From Cristatella mucedo (taxonomy: Eukaryota; Bryozoa; Phylactolaemata; Cristatellidae): a stretch of 13,500 nucleotides of DNA. How positions within the stretch are numbered: the stretch's first letter is position 1; each line of letters starts with the position of its first letter. Positions 1-8,300 of this stretch are shown here, piece after piece. A program made the translations under genes and the position numbers. The DNA lies in the NCBI GenBank assembly GCA_009760855.2, contig WPIO01000100.1:346501-360000 (forward strand), read 5' to 3'. Below the pieces are notes generated by a model that was not told where the DNA came from, did no database searches, and saw only the letters and a list, made by a program, of their open reading frames with translations.

Positions 1-672
1 CAAACCACAACTTTGGCTTGTGTAGTCTATTATTTTCGTTTATTTGTATGCATAAATGCCACAAAACTCTAGGACTTGGTGATCGCAGTGTTCAAGAGTT
101 TCTAAGCTGATTGAGCTTTTGGGATTAAATCGGTTTATCTCCATTAAAAAAGAAAGAAAACCTGTAGGTTGTTAAGTAACAGTAAAACATTTGAGTCAAC
201 AAGAAATATCCGAGAAAGACTGCTTGGACACTAGCTTAATCGAACGCTTGCAGGCTAGATTTCTGTGTAGCCTCCTTGTTTTGGCACGTTCCAAAAATGT
301 TCAACTTTGGTTGAACCTGCACGTGTTCGACTGGTGTAGAACTGGGCGAGTTGCATTGGGCTGTAACCTTAGGTGGTGTTGGTCAGAGCTCATCTTGGTT
401 CAGCTTCTAAAGATGACAAGACTTCTTATTGCGGTTTCCTTTTAGCTTCATGATGTTCAAGCTATGGCTTGAGAAATCCAGCTCAAGGTCTGCCAATTTG
501 TGGATAAACGTGGCATGATTTCTTTCTTAATATATTAACTGCTCCGAAGTGAAACTGGCCAAGGGTATCTCCATATCAAGCAGCCATTGCAACTGCTTTG
601 CGAATACGAAGGAACTATGACAGAGTGCTGCCTAAGCCACGGTCCATCAACCAGTTGACTTGTTGATCCTAT
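1..672. other. Unique-looking intronic DNA
   Basis: No gene, repeat family or RNA recognised. A short frame at 191-445 has no domain and no family resemblance. The only local structure is a hairpin at 299-316, with arms GTTCAAC and GTTGAAC around a TTTG loop. Confidence 0.4.
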
Positions 673-957
673 ATTTTCTCTCTCGTTTTGCAACTCTCCA
701 TATTACTCCACCTCTGTTTTTCTTTCTCCCTATTAACCTCTAATTCTCCACCCTCTCTCTCTCCCCCTCTCTCTCAGCGTTGGTCTGTTTTGCTGAATAT
801 ATTTTGGTCTCTTTCTCTCTGTATCTCAATTTATATTTAAATACGGGTCTGTCTCTCGATATTTGTCATTCTCAATATCTATCTCTTTCTCTCCATCTTC
901 CTTTATCTCTATCCGGCGTCTGTCTACCCTCTTTTCTTCTGGCACACTGTCTCTCAG
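673..957 (+). repeat. Degenerate CT-rich (polypyrimidine) tract
   Basis: About 280 bases are dominated by TCTC, CTCT and TTTCT words on the + strand, with interruptions such as ATATATTTTGG and ATTTATATTTAAATACGG. The purest part is about 751-776 (CT runs broken by CCCC), ending in CAG. It looks like an old, interrupted CT microsatellite. The chance frame at 780-1070 (Leu/Ser-rich) is a product of this composition. Confidence 0.7.
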
Positions 958-2190
958 TCCATAACTTCGTAGGATGTTGTCGTTGTACCTTTTTCTTAGC
1001 CATTGTTTCAGCTTTGACCAGTCATTTCGAATCCAGTCGGTTCCGTTTTGTTGCGAACATGTGCGAGTGATAACTTTGCCACACCCTCTGCCCTGTGAAT
1101 ATACTTTGCCAGTGCCCTAGAGTCGCAGAGCACAGCTTACTATTCAGCCGTCTGAAAATTGGCTGTTTTAATTGCTTTATGTTTGTGTTGCAAATTTCAT
1201 CATTTCATGTTCAGGGGCCAGTCTTTTCATATTTCATTAGCCGTGCAGCTGCATTTTCTTTTCATACCTCTGACGAAAAGAGATGTGGTGTAATAAAGCT
1301 TTTCCCCCTTGACTTGGCTAAGTCACGAGGGCTCAAGTTGGGTGGCGGTCGATGAAGTAGGTTAGCAAAGTAGCAGTAGAGAATCGCTGGAACCAGATCA
1401 GCCATCATCTTAACCATGAGCACCATCATCTTAATCGGTGTCCAAGGGTATGAGATTGATTTCCACTCAGCAGAGCTGCTGAACAAAGGGCTCGTGACCC
1501 ATGCTTCAGGCATAGCCAATTCAAGAGCAGCACGAACGGCTGTGAACGACCGTGCTAGCTAGGCTGTCGAGCTGTCGATGAATCGAGGCTTCTGGTAGCT
1601 GTGACTATGTAGTGCTTTGCTAGCTGCAAGCACATGTTACTGTGTGCGTCTGAGCACATCAGCCCACGCAGGGGCGTACACCCTCACGGATGCAAGCATG
1701 ATGCATCCTGCAGCATCTGAGGCACATTTGCTTACACACAGGAAGGAATATGATGAGTCTTTTGCGCGGGAGGTTACATTAGAAGCACGGCTGGGGGAGC
1801 CAGAATAGTATGATACTATCAGATGATCATACATGACAAAAGGGAAGTGGTATGTAATCGACGGGCATTCAAAAATGAAAACAACTGTAATTCATTAAGT
1901 GCTGCATACGGATTCTGTGATGAGTGCGTGAGTGAAAGTGTGAATGACTAAGTGCATGCTTGTTCGGTATGAAACACTCACCAACTGAAAAGGACTGTTT
2001 ACGTTGCAGTGAAAATGTGAATGCAAAGCTTTTAGTGGCGACCTTGCTGAAGAGACTCTTAGCTTTACCAGCCTTCACCAAAATATGAACGCAAGTTGGA
2101 TGATGACAACGATGGTGGTGCAGAATAGTCACCGACCTAGCTGTCAGCTTTGCAATCATCATCCCGATTGTCTGAAAAACTTATCACGCA
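958..2190. other. Intronic DNA without recognised genes
   Basis: Several short frames occur on both strands, none with recognisable domains. A small inverted repeat at about 1304-1328 (TGACTT and AAGTCA around GGCT) and an AATAAA at about 1291 are the only signals seen; neither is tied to a gene. Confidence 0.4.
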
Positions 2191-2230
2191 TAATAAAAAT
2201 AATAATACCTCCTCTCCAGGCACTTTACAG
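2191..2230 (-). mobile_element. CR1/L2-type LINE (or LINE-dependent SINE) 3' tail fragment
   Basis: Read on the minus strand it gives GTAAAGTGCC, then GGAGAGGAGGTATTATT and an ATT-rich tail. A GTAAAGYGC word followed some 15-30 bases later by an (ATT)n-like tail is the usual 3' end of CR1/L2-clade LINEs and their SINEs. The same GTAAAGTGC word precedes the tail of the plus-strand LINE relic at 7692-7700. No coding remnant was found upstream, so this is a short 3' fragment. Tail only; moderate to low confidence. Confidence 0.4.
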
Positions 2231-2290
2231 GTGCTGCATATAAACCGTTACCTGATTTTCCGTGGTAACATTCACAACAGCAGGCTTTGT

Positions 2291-2322
2291 GTAATAATAA
2301 TAATATTGCACTTGATAAAGCG
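2291..2322 (-). mobile_element. Second CR1/L2-type 3' tail fragment
   Basis: On the minus strand it reads CGCTTTATCAAGTGCAATA followed by an ATT repeat of about four units. This resembles the GCGCTTTATAAATGC...(ATT)n ends of CR1/L2-like elements. It has the same orientation as the fragment at 2191-2230 and lies 60 bases from it. The minus-strand frame at 2225-2428 runs through this tail (Tyr run) and is not a gene. Confidence 0.4.
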
Positions 2323-3006
2323 TAGGTAGGTACATGCACACGATGGACGAACCACAAAGACCCACCATGTATGAGTAGGACTGAGATTCAGCTGCCGGGT
2401 GATGCACCACACTCAAGCTCTTACTCATTTGGCCTATAAGTCATAGCTTTGGTTTGTCTCGTTTTAGCCCTGTGCTCCTGCTGTCGTCAGTGGTCTATCT
2501 GATTTTGTTGTAGCCTACTTTGTCTCCCACAGGAGCAAGCTGCCCCACAATTTGACGTAAATGTAATTTATTCTTGGTTACTGCTTTCAGTGCAGTTCCT
2601 TCAGTGTAAATCACCTGAATAGAGAGATTTAGTTCTCTTAGTATACTATACAAACGAATCGGTATTACTATTATTCTTAGCCGTTGTATTGTGCCTGGGC
2701 AGTGCAATGCCATGACTGAGTAGGACTATTCTCACCGTTCCAACAAGACATGCACCCAGCAGCAGCTGCACTTGCCTGCACGGACCATATAGCTCTCGTG
2801 GTTGCTTCTTGTACACTGCCCACAAGGCTGATGCTGCTGCAGATTTTCAAGTTCTTACTCCAGGTTCTGCTGCCAGAGTGTGACTACCATCCGCCCTCAT
2901 AGCTCGAGACAGATTGCCTGTCGTCTGCCTGTCCAGTGAACCGAATTGATTGTTCAAAATCTAAAGTTGTCTGCTCTGTCACTTTAAGTCGTGTTTCTGT
3001 TGCATC
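2323..3006. other. Intronic DNA without recognised genes
   Basis: No domain, RNA gene or clear repeat seen. The minus-strand frame at 2495-2713 has no recognisable family features. Confidence 0.35.
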
Positions 3007-3070
3007 AGAAGCCTAACTATTTTTATGTTGAATTAGAAGCCTAACTAATTTGGGAGTTAGGGAATAGTTA
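3007..3070. repeat. Nested direct and inverted repeats (fold-back)
   Basis: AGAAGCCTAACTA occurs at 3007-3019 and again at 3035-3047, a 28-base step. Each copy also has an inverted partner downstream: CCTAACT at 3040-3046 pairs with AGTTAGG at 3055-3061, and TAACTATT at 3014-3021 pairs with AATAGTTA at 3063-3070. The result is one hairpin nested in another. Origin unknown; possibly a small fold-back element or a local duplication. Confidence 0.6.
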
Positions 3071-3889
3071 AGCAATTTTTACTATAGATATACTTGTCCC
3101 ATGTACCCTGGACGACTAGTGACCTGGGGTGACAGCAAAGGATTAATTGATGAATAGTCGCAGTCTTGACCTGTGGGATTTCTCATTGGCAAGCTTCTCC
3201 TCCGGGTTTCAGACTGCTGTCCAAGTTGGGCTGCTTTTAGGTAGGCCTAGCTGTTGCCAAATCAATTCTGAACCGGTTTCTAGGTGGAACAAACACTCCA
3301 GATATCTTGCTGTGGAGTGCCAGATGTAAGGTCAGTGGACCTAGCTGCCCCCACCCACTCAATGGCCTGTTAATCTCTATTGATTACAGGGTCTGCCTGG
3401 CTATAATTACTCATTAGGCAAGCTTTTACCTGCTTGAACTATGCAACAGGCATCCGTGTAACTGCCTGCTAAGACTGGAACAACGAGCCTCGTGCTCTGC
3501 AGTGCTCTGCTTGCTGCTGTCAACTCCTTATTGGAGCAGTGTTTTGGTCCGTGCTTGGGCAGGAAACAGCGTTCGAAGCTGGCTCCCTTCTAAGCTACTG
3601 CGGAGCAGGCTTTCAAGAGAAACTTCTTGTCCTAGCCTGTTTGATCGTGCGACCATGCACACGTATAGCCTATGGTGACAGACAGTAAATGCTGGACATA
3701 AGTGGTTGCCTGATGTCTATGGCCATGGCCATTTGCAAAAGGTACTCAAGCTGCCACTTTTAAGATTTTTACACTTAAACACGTTAGCAACGTGTTTTTA
3801 GATTAACCTCTTAGAGGACACCATACAAAGCTTGAAAGCCCCGCTGAAACCGTCTTAAAAAGCATGTACTCGGTGGCACGACTTGTTAA
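3071..3889. other. Intronic DNA with two short palindromes
   Basis: No gene recognised. ATGGCCATGGCCAT at 3719-3732 is a perfect 14-base palindrome. At 3777-3797 the arms AAACACGTT and AACGTGTTT enclose a three-base AGC loop, a perfect 9-base-pair stem. Neither has an assigned role. Confidence 0.4.
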
Positions 3890-4140
3890 GGCCAGTAGTC
3901 GTCGGCAGCAGTCGTAAGCCGCAGGACGAAGTGCTGGAGTGAGTGCAGCCCTTGTGTTTCGACGAGTTGGCAGATGAACGAGTTGTTGCTCGCTTGTCCG
4001 ACCGACTGAACGAGGACCGAGGGCTGGCTGCCGTGCAGCCGGCCCGACACCTTAGCCATCAGCTTGGATCCGCGCGGCTCTCAGCAGTTTCAAAATGCAA
4101 AGCACAGTCAGCCGTAGGACTGAACGCCGAGACACTTCGA
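3890..4140. other. CpG-rich patch with an unrecognised open frame
   Basis: I count 22 CpG dinucleotides in 3901-4140, clearly more than in the flanks. A + frame (3943-4182, 79 codons) reads DELADERVVARLSDRLNEDRG in its early part and has no family I recognise. There is no convincing splice acceptor before it. It could be an unmethylated regulatory patch, a TE remnant or an unrecognised exon; composition alone does not decide. Confidence 0.35.
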
Positions 4141-4513
4141 GTGTGTAGCCTGCAATCCTGCAACTTCTTACACATCGTGTGAGCTCTTGAGACGACCAGG
4201 TTGAGTGCCCCGATTTATCCACAGCATGGAGAGATGCAGAGCCAGCTATCGACGCTTAGCTTTCCTGGTAAAGCTGAGTGTGAGCCTAATTAATCCAGGT
4301 ACGAATGTTCCGACGGTCTTTGCCAGTCTATGCCCGGGTTGAGAGCTGTGTGATGCTCCAGCTCTTTAGTCGATCGATCGATCTTGGAAAACTCTGCCAA
4401 CCTGCTTCGCCGGCAACCTCCTGCCGATCTTATTCAGATCACAATCCCACCGGTCCGACGTGGTTTGCATCTAGAATCTTCTTCGCCCCGCTGTGACACG
4501 TCCTGAAGTCATA
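4141..4513. other. Intronic DNA; short TCGA run
   Basis: No gene recognised. A short (TCGA)n run lies at 4370-4383. Confidence 0.35.
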
Positions 4514-4579
4514 CATGAAAGAGATCGATGCACCGGCATGAAAGAGATCGATGCACCGGCATGAAAGAGATCGATGCAC
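4514..4579. repeat. 23-bp tandem repeat, about 2.9 copies
   Basis: The unit begins CATGAAAGAGATCGATG and ends CACCGG. Copies lie at 4514-4536, 4537-4559 and 4560-4579 (the third is cut after CAC). The shared parts are identical, so the array is young or homogenised. Confidence 0.9.
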
Positions 4580-4854
4580 TAGCTGCCGTCTCACGGCAGC
4601 CTCTCGTGAGGCCTGGCAGCCAGTCAGCCTAGCGGCCGGCCAACCAACCAGCAAGCTGTTTAGTAGGCAGCAGGCCTTGGTGGCAGGGGAGCATGCACGG
4701 CTGACCATTCTTTGAGACCATCAAGGTGAAAAGTGCAGGCCTAATTGATGGATTGGAGATGGAGATTTCTTTTGTTTGAACTCGGCTGACACTGATTCTA
4801 TTGTCTGCCACACATCGGGCAAACCAGCCGACCTGTGGCTCTGGCTTCCCTGGC
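4580..4854. other. Unassigned intronic DNA
   Basis: No gene seen. A short inverted repeat GCTGCCGTC / cACGGCAGC occurs at about 4582-4600. The minus-strand frames crossing here lack recognisable features. Confidence 0.3.
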
Positions 4855-4900
4855 CAGGAAGTTAGAGGGAACTAACTAGTGAGTTCCCTCTAGCTTCCTG
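4855..4900. repeat. 46-bp near-perfect palindrome
   Basis: The two 23-base halves meet at the centre of ACTAGT (4875-4880). Arms are CAGGAAGTTAGAGGGAACT on the left and AGTTCCCTCTAGCTTCCTG on the right. Only two of 23 pairs fail (4862/4893 and 4874/4881). With essentially no loop it could extrude as a cruciform, or form a long hairpin if transcribed. No flanking coding context. Confidence 0.9.
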
Positions 4901-4998
4901 CCGCCTCCCTATGCTTTCCATGCTTTCGCCCGGTGAAGTCTCGATGGAGCTGCCCAGTAGCGGTTACAGGAGGCAGCAGCAGCCCGCAGACAGGGTAA

Positions 4999-5065
4999 CT
5001 CTCAGCCTCACTCTCAGCTCTCTGCCTCTCTTTCAGCTCTCTGCCTCACGCTCAGCTCAGCCTCT
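4999..5065. repeat. Degenerate 19-bp CT-rich minisatellite
   Basis: Units are of the form CTCTCAGCTCTCTGCCTCT: 5011-5029 and 5030-5048 differ at only a few positions. A partial copy lies at 4999-5010 and a shorter one at 5049-5065. Confidence 0.7.
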
Positions 5066-5124
5066 CCAGATCACTTGGACTGGCTAGCTTGCTGCCTACC
5101 GGCATGGGTGCAGGTCAGCATTGC

Positions 5125-5235
5125 AATGTACACACGTGCATGTGTGGTTGTGGGTGCAGGTGTGTGTGAGTAAGTGTGCCTATGTTTGCACGTGTGTGCG
5201 GCCCCGCAAGCACGCGCATTTGTGTATTTGTATCC
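5125..5235. repeat. Degenerate TG-rich (alternating purine-pyrimidine) tract
   Basis: Repeated GTGTG, GCACGTG and TGTGTGTGAG words with few interruptions suggest an old TG microsatellite with Z-DNA-forming potential. It abuts the 3' tail of the minus-strand LINE relic (5241 onward) and could have grown from that tail. The + frame at 5121-5411 is a product of it. Confidence 0.55.
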
Positions 5236-5240
5236 GCGTT

Positions 5241-5688
5241 AACAATAATAACAGTAATCATTTGGATAGCAGCCAAAGAGAAGCAAATCTTTCTGCTCGA
5301 ATTTTAGATAGACTAAAAAGAGAGCATGTCAATTATCAAGTTATAATATGCACAAGGAATCAAAGGACAATTCAAGTTGACGGAGCAAAGAGCTGGAGGC
5401 ATGCTGGATGAGTGGATGAGAGGTTCTGCTTCTTTTTGAATAATGTCATCATGTAAAGAGATACCGTCAGTAAGTAATGAGTTCCAGGCCGTGTGAGCGT
5501 AGGAAACTGAAGGTACGGTCTCCAAGGGATGGGAAGTTCGTTAGAGGAGCAGAAGTGAGGGTGGATAAACTAGAGGCATCGATTTGGAAGCATTTCAAAT
5601 AGGTAGCTTAGCCGCGAGCGTAGGCACTGACGAGACCTCGGTACAAGTGACAGAACCTTGAAGTCGACAACCTGCTTGCTGCCAGCCA
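5241..5688 (-). mobile_element. CR1/L2-type LINE relic: C-terminal RT region plus 3' tail
   Basis: Read on the minus strand, frame-shifted fragments follow the order seen at the end of CR1/L2-like ORF2. First come a WL residue pair and VDFKVLSLV (about 5688-5635), the thumb-side 'HWLP...R..FKVL.LVY' segment. Next is TNFPSLGDRTFSF (about 5548-5508), matching the usual 'PRT....GDR.FS' block. AWNSLLTDGISL follows (about 5489-5452), and then FKKKQNL, the decayed 'F...LK..LF' end. The element closes with GCTATCCAAATGATTAC and an ATT-rich tail at 5270-5241. Several frame changes separate the blocks, so it is a dead copy. The catalytic YADD region and endonuclease are absent (5' truncated). The 3' tail closely matches that of the SINE at 12228-12245. 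The clade is a judgement from motif order and tail type. Confidence 0.7.
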
Positions 5689-6857
5689 CCATTGGTTCTT
5701 ATGTGCTCGGTCTTTGTATTAGTTCTGTTTCTCCCAGGCTTCTCTCCTCCCACCCACCACCACCCCCTGCCTGCCAGCTTTATATTTTATTAGTTGTCCC
5801 ATCACATTCGCACGAGACTGCCTCTGTGAGGGGGCACGGGCCCTCACCAAAGTAGGTGAGTGCACTACCGGCACCAGTCCCTGGACGTCGATCTCGAGGC
5901 CGAGGTCTGGTAATTGGAGTCCTGGAGGAGCATTAGCTCTCTGTTTCTTTCCATCAGGATATATTATGGTAGCATTTAAATCTTTCGGCTTAGATTGCTT
6001 AGTGGAAACAAAAAAAGCAAGAAAGACTTGGATTTGGTGTAGGATTTGTATTCTTGGGTAGAAGCGCAGCGTAGGAAAGGCATGTTGTCTGCAGAGGCAG
6101 TAACCAACTCCGCACTTGGCCTCGAGTAGTCATTTTTGGACCTGGTGCTGCTGAGCTTCCCCCAACCTGATGTCCGAGGCTTCTACTGCTAGGTCCGGCC
6201 CTGCCTGCCATGTTCTGATTGTTTTCGTCGGCCGTGCACGAATGGGCTATGCAGCACTAGTGCCTGGCTGCTGCATCTCGCTCAAACAGTGCCGTGTAGC
6301 TTCCGTGCTAGATGTGCGTCAGTGGATGCCTTTAGGTCACTCATCGCTTTACGCACTGCTTCGACTAGGCCGTGCCCTAAACCAGACAAGATTACCGAAA
6401 TAATTAAAGTGGTAGCCACGAGAGCTAATGAAGCTGTGCTATTTAGCCAAAGGCTCATTTTCGATATCGAACTAGCTTAAGCCCCTAGTATGCTTTGCAC
6501 GATGCCTATCAGATCTGACAAGTAATTAGTTTAATGCACTTACTAGATAGAGTAAGAGGTAGCTAGCTGTTTGCTGCTTGTGCCGGATTATTACCTTCCC
6601 CCAAGAATTTGGTCTAAACCAAGTTCTAAGCATATAGTGTAAGGTTCATTACTGTTTCATATCTGGAAGTAAGTGCAAGTTAAAAACTTAAATTACACTA
6701 TCAAAGTCGGTGCCTTTTATCAGTCACCGAGTGCCAAACCAAGAGGTCCTTTATTAGCACCGCCAAATTCTGCCTACCTGACCGCACGTGGATCCAGTTC
6801 AATCTGACGTTTGTGTCCTCTCTGGTATTCAGAAGAATAATTGGCGAATCGTAAAGC
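5689..6857. other. Intronic DNA without recognised genes
   Basis: Short frames on both strands have no recognisable domains. An inverted repeat pair ATAGTGTAA (6634-6642) and TTACACTAT (6693-6701) brackets 50 bases that contain AAGTT/AACTT, and a TTGGT/ACCAA hairpin sits just outside it at 6610-6623. This may be a small decayed element. The DNA just before 6858 may include more of the LINE endonuclease end, but too decayed to claim. Confidence 0.35.
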
Positions 6858-7752
6858 CTTAAGAGCCTTGAAATTGATGCTGTCGGTTCGAAAATATCAT
6901 CGTGGCCCCTTCAGGTCAATCATCCTTTGACTTGTCTTCACTGGGAGCAGAATGCTGCAATACGAAGCTCGCCGACGTTCTGGATGAGTTTGCCACTCTG
7001 ACTAATTACACTGTACCCCCCTTGCCCATATGGCATTTGCTTTACTGAAGAGATTGAACAAGCCGTGACTACAAGGGGCAAGCTAGAGAAAGCATGTAGA
7101 AGATCAGGCCTCACTGCCCATCAATTGGTGTACAAGGACTATTGTACAGTCGACTCCCCTCATAAGAATACGCTTGGGCCACCAAATAGGTATTCTTATA
7201 TGCAGAGTATTCCAATATGCAGAGTGAGACAATGGGCAAATACTGTTGGACAAAGAACTGCTATTCTTATAAGTGAGTATTCATTTCTATATCCGATATT
7301 CTTATACTCGTAGTCGGCTTTTGACCTACAAAATCCACCTTAGCTAAGGCCGAGTCCAGCTTCTAAAAAAACATACGACCCAATCAGGCTTGGCATCGTG
7401 CCACTTGCTCTTCTACTCAAGTTGTTTAGCTATGCCCCGAACCGACCTCGAATCCTCGAGACCACGCCAGTAATTCGTATGCTTCCAAAGCCTGGAACTC
7501 ACTTGCGACTTGCGTACTTGCAAGGACTGACGTCACGACATTCCCTGACTTGACAGCACTTAAACAGAATCTAAAAACATACCTTTTTCTCATACTATTT
7601 GCTGGGTCCCTGAGAGCAGTTCTTTGTGTGTTTTTGCATGCTGAAAATGCACATTATCACTAACCTATTGACATGCTTGTTTGCAGCATATGTAAAGTGC
7701 AGAGAAAGATATCAAGTTCTCATAGGGTGCGATAGAGAATTATCATTATTAT
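6858..7752 (+). mobile_element. CR1/L2-type LINE relic, internally deleted, interrupted by a MITE
   Basis: Blocks typical of a CR1/L2-like ORF2 occur in order. LKSLEIDAVGSKISSWPL (6858 on) matches the end of the endonuclease. NTKLADVLDEFATLTNYTV (about 6962 on) ends in a P-x-W (Trp at 7031). TEEIEQAV then GKLEKACRRSGLTAHQL and VYKDYC (7044-7145) form the basic linker before RT. The MITE (7147-7320) interrupts here. STLAKAESSF (about 7334-7363) resumes the linker ('AK..YY'). The frame then passes into SYASKAWNSLATCVL and LTALKQNLKTYLF (about 7478-7591), the C-terminal end of RT, with a stop at 7661. A short 3' UTR holds GTAAAGTGC (7692-7700) and GTGCGATAGAGAATTATC before an ATT-rich tail (7739-7752). 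The whole RT palm, with its catalytic YADD, is missing between about 7380 and 7430. Frame changes and stops show it is inactive. Confidence 0.75.
7147..7320. mobile_element. Pogo/Tigger-like MITE, 174 bp
   Basis: The left end CAGTCGACTCCCC follows a TA (7145-7146), the target of Tc1/mariner/pogo transposases. The right end reads CGATATTCTTATACTCG then TAGTCGGCTT, an imperfect reverse complement of the left end's CAGTCGACTCC...CATAAGAATACG. The right TA has decayed to TT. The word TATTCTTAT(A) recurs at 7191, 7262 and 7297 and, reversed, at 7162-7170; such internal repeats are common in pogo-like MITEs. No transposase is encoded. It lies inside the LINE linker, breaking it after the codons for VYKDYC, so it is younger than that LINE. 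Confidence 0.65.
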
Positions 7753-8144
7753 GGAATTGCATTATCAACTCATTAAGACAAGGCCATGTCACTCTTCCAC
7801 AATCCACGTGCTATGACAAGCGAAGCTGGCATAGAATAATCTTAGGCAGCTATCGGTCTTAGTTTAGCTGTCGATATTTAGAGAGATAGCCATGGATTGC
7901 AGTTATGATTGCTTGATTAGTAACGTATGCACAAGAGCCCACCAGCATACCAATACAGCAATTACATTTGGATCAAGTTCGAATCGTACCAGTGTCATGT
8001 GACGACGTCTTGGGTAGTGTTTAAACAAAGTTATTTGTGGTGGATCTCAGCTGCTGCTAAGCCTAATCAGACTCCACAAGTAGGTTGCAAGCTCAGGAAG
8101 TTAATGATGAGCTATTGGTTGCTCTATAGAGAGGCAACAGAGAG

Positions 8145-8148
<4 letters not shown>
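7753..8148. other. Intronic DNA without recognised genes
   Basis: Nothing recognised. The + frame that begins at 7927 is notable only because it runs into the microsatellite at 8149. Confidence 0.35.
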
Positions 8149-8221
<73 letters not shown>

Positions 8222-8300
8222 GACAGAGAGAGACAGACAGACAGACAGAGACAGAGAGAGACAGACAGACAGAGACAGAGACACATGCACACACACATGC
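8149..8300. repeat. Compound AG / GACA microsatellite
   Basis: Twenty pure AG units (8149-8188) are followed by GACA units to about 8220. Alternating blocks of GAGA and GACA with a higher-order step of roughly 24-28 bases come next, ending in a short CA run (about 8281-8296). Five open frames across it (Arg-Glu, Asp-Arg-Gln-Thr, Ser-Leu or Cys-Leu-Ser runs) are products of the repeat and not genes. Confidence 0.95.

Noticed and set aside
751-780. 3' splice site at the end of the CT tract (CTCTCTCAG|CG)
   Set aside because: It looks like an acceptor only because it lies in a long CT microsatellite, and the following sequence is not coding-like.
6705-6752. Resemblance of GTCGGTGCC and CACCGAGTGCC to the end of a Cas9 tracrRNA hairpin
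   Set aside because: No repeat-spacer array, no cas gene, eukaryotic context, and the halves are too far apart; coincidence.
7971-7984. Second Pol III B box (GTTCGAATC)
   Set aside because: No A box at 30-60 bases upstream and no tail downstream; probably chance.
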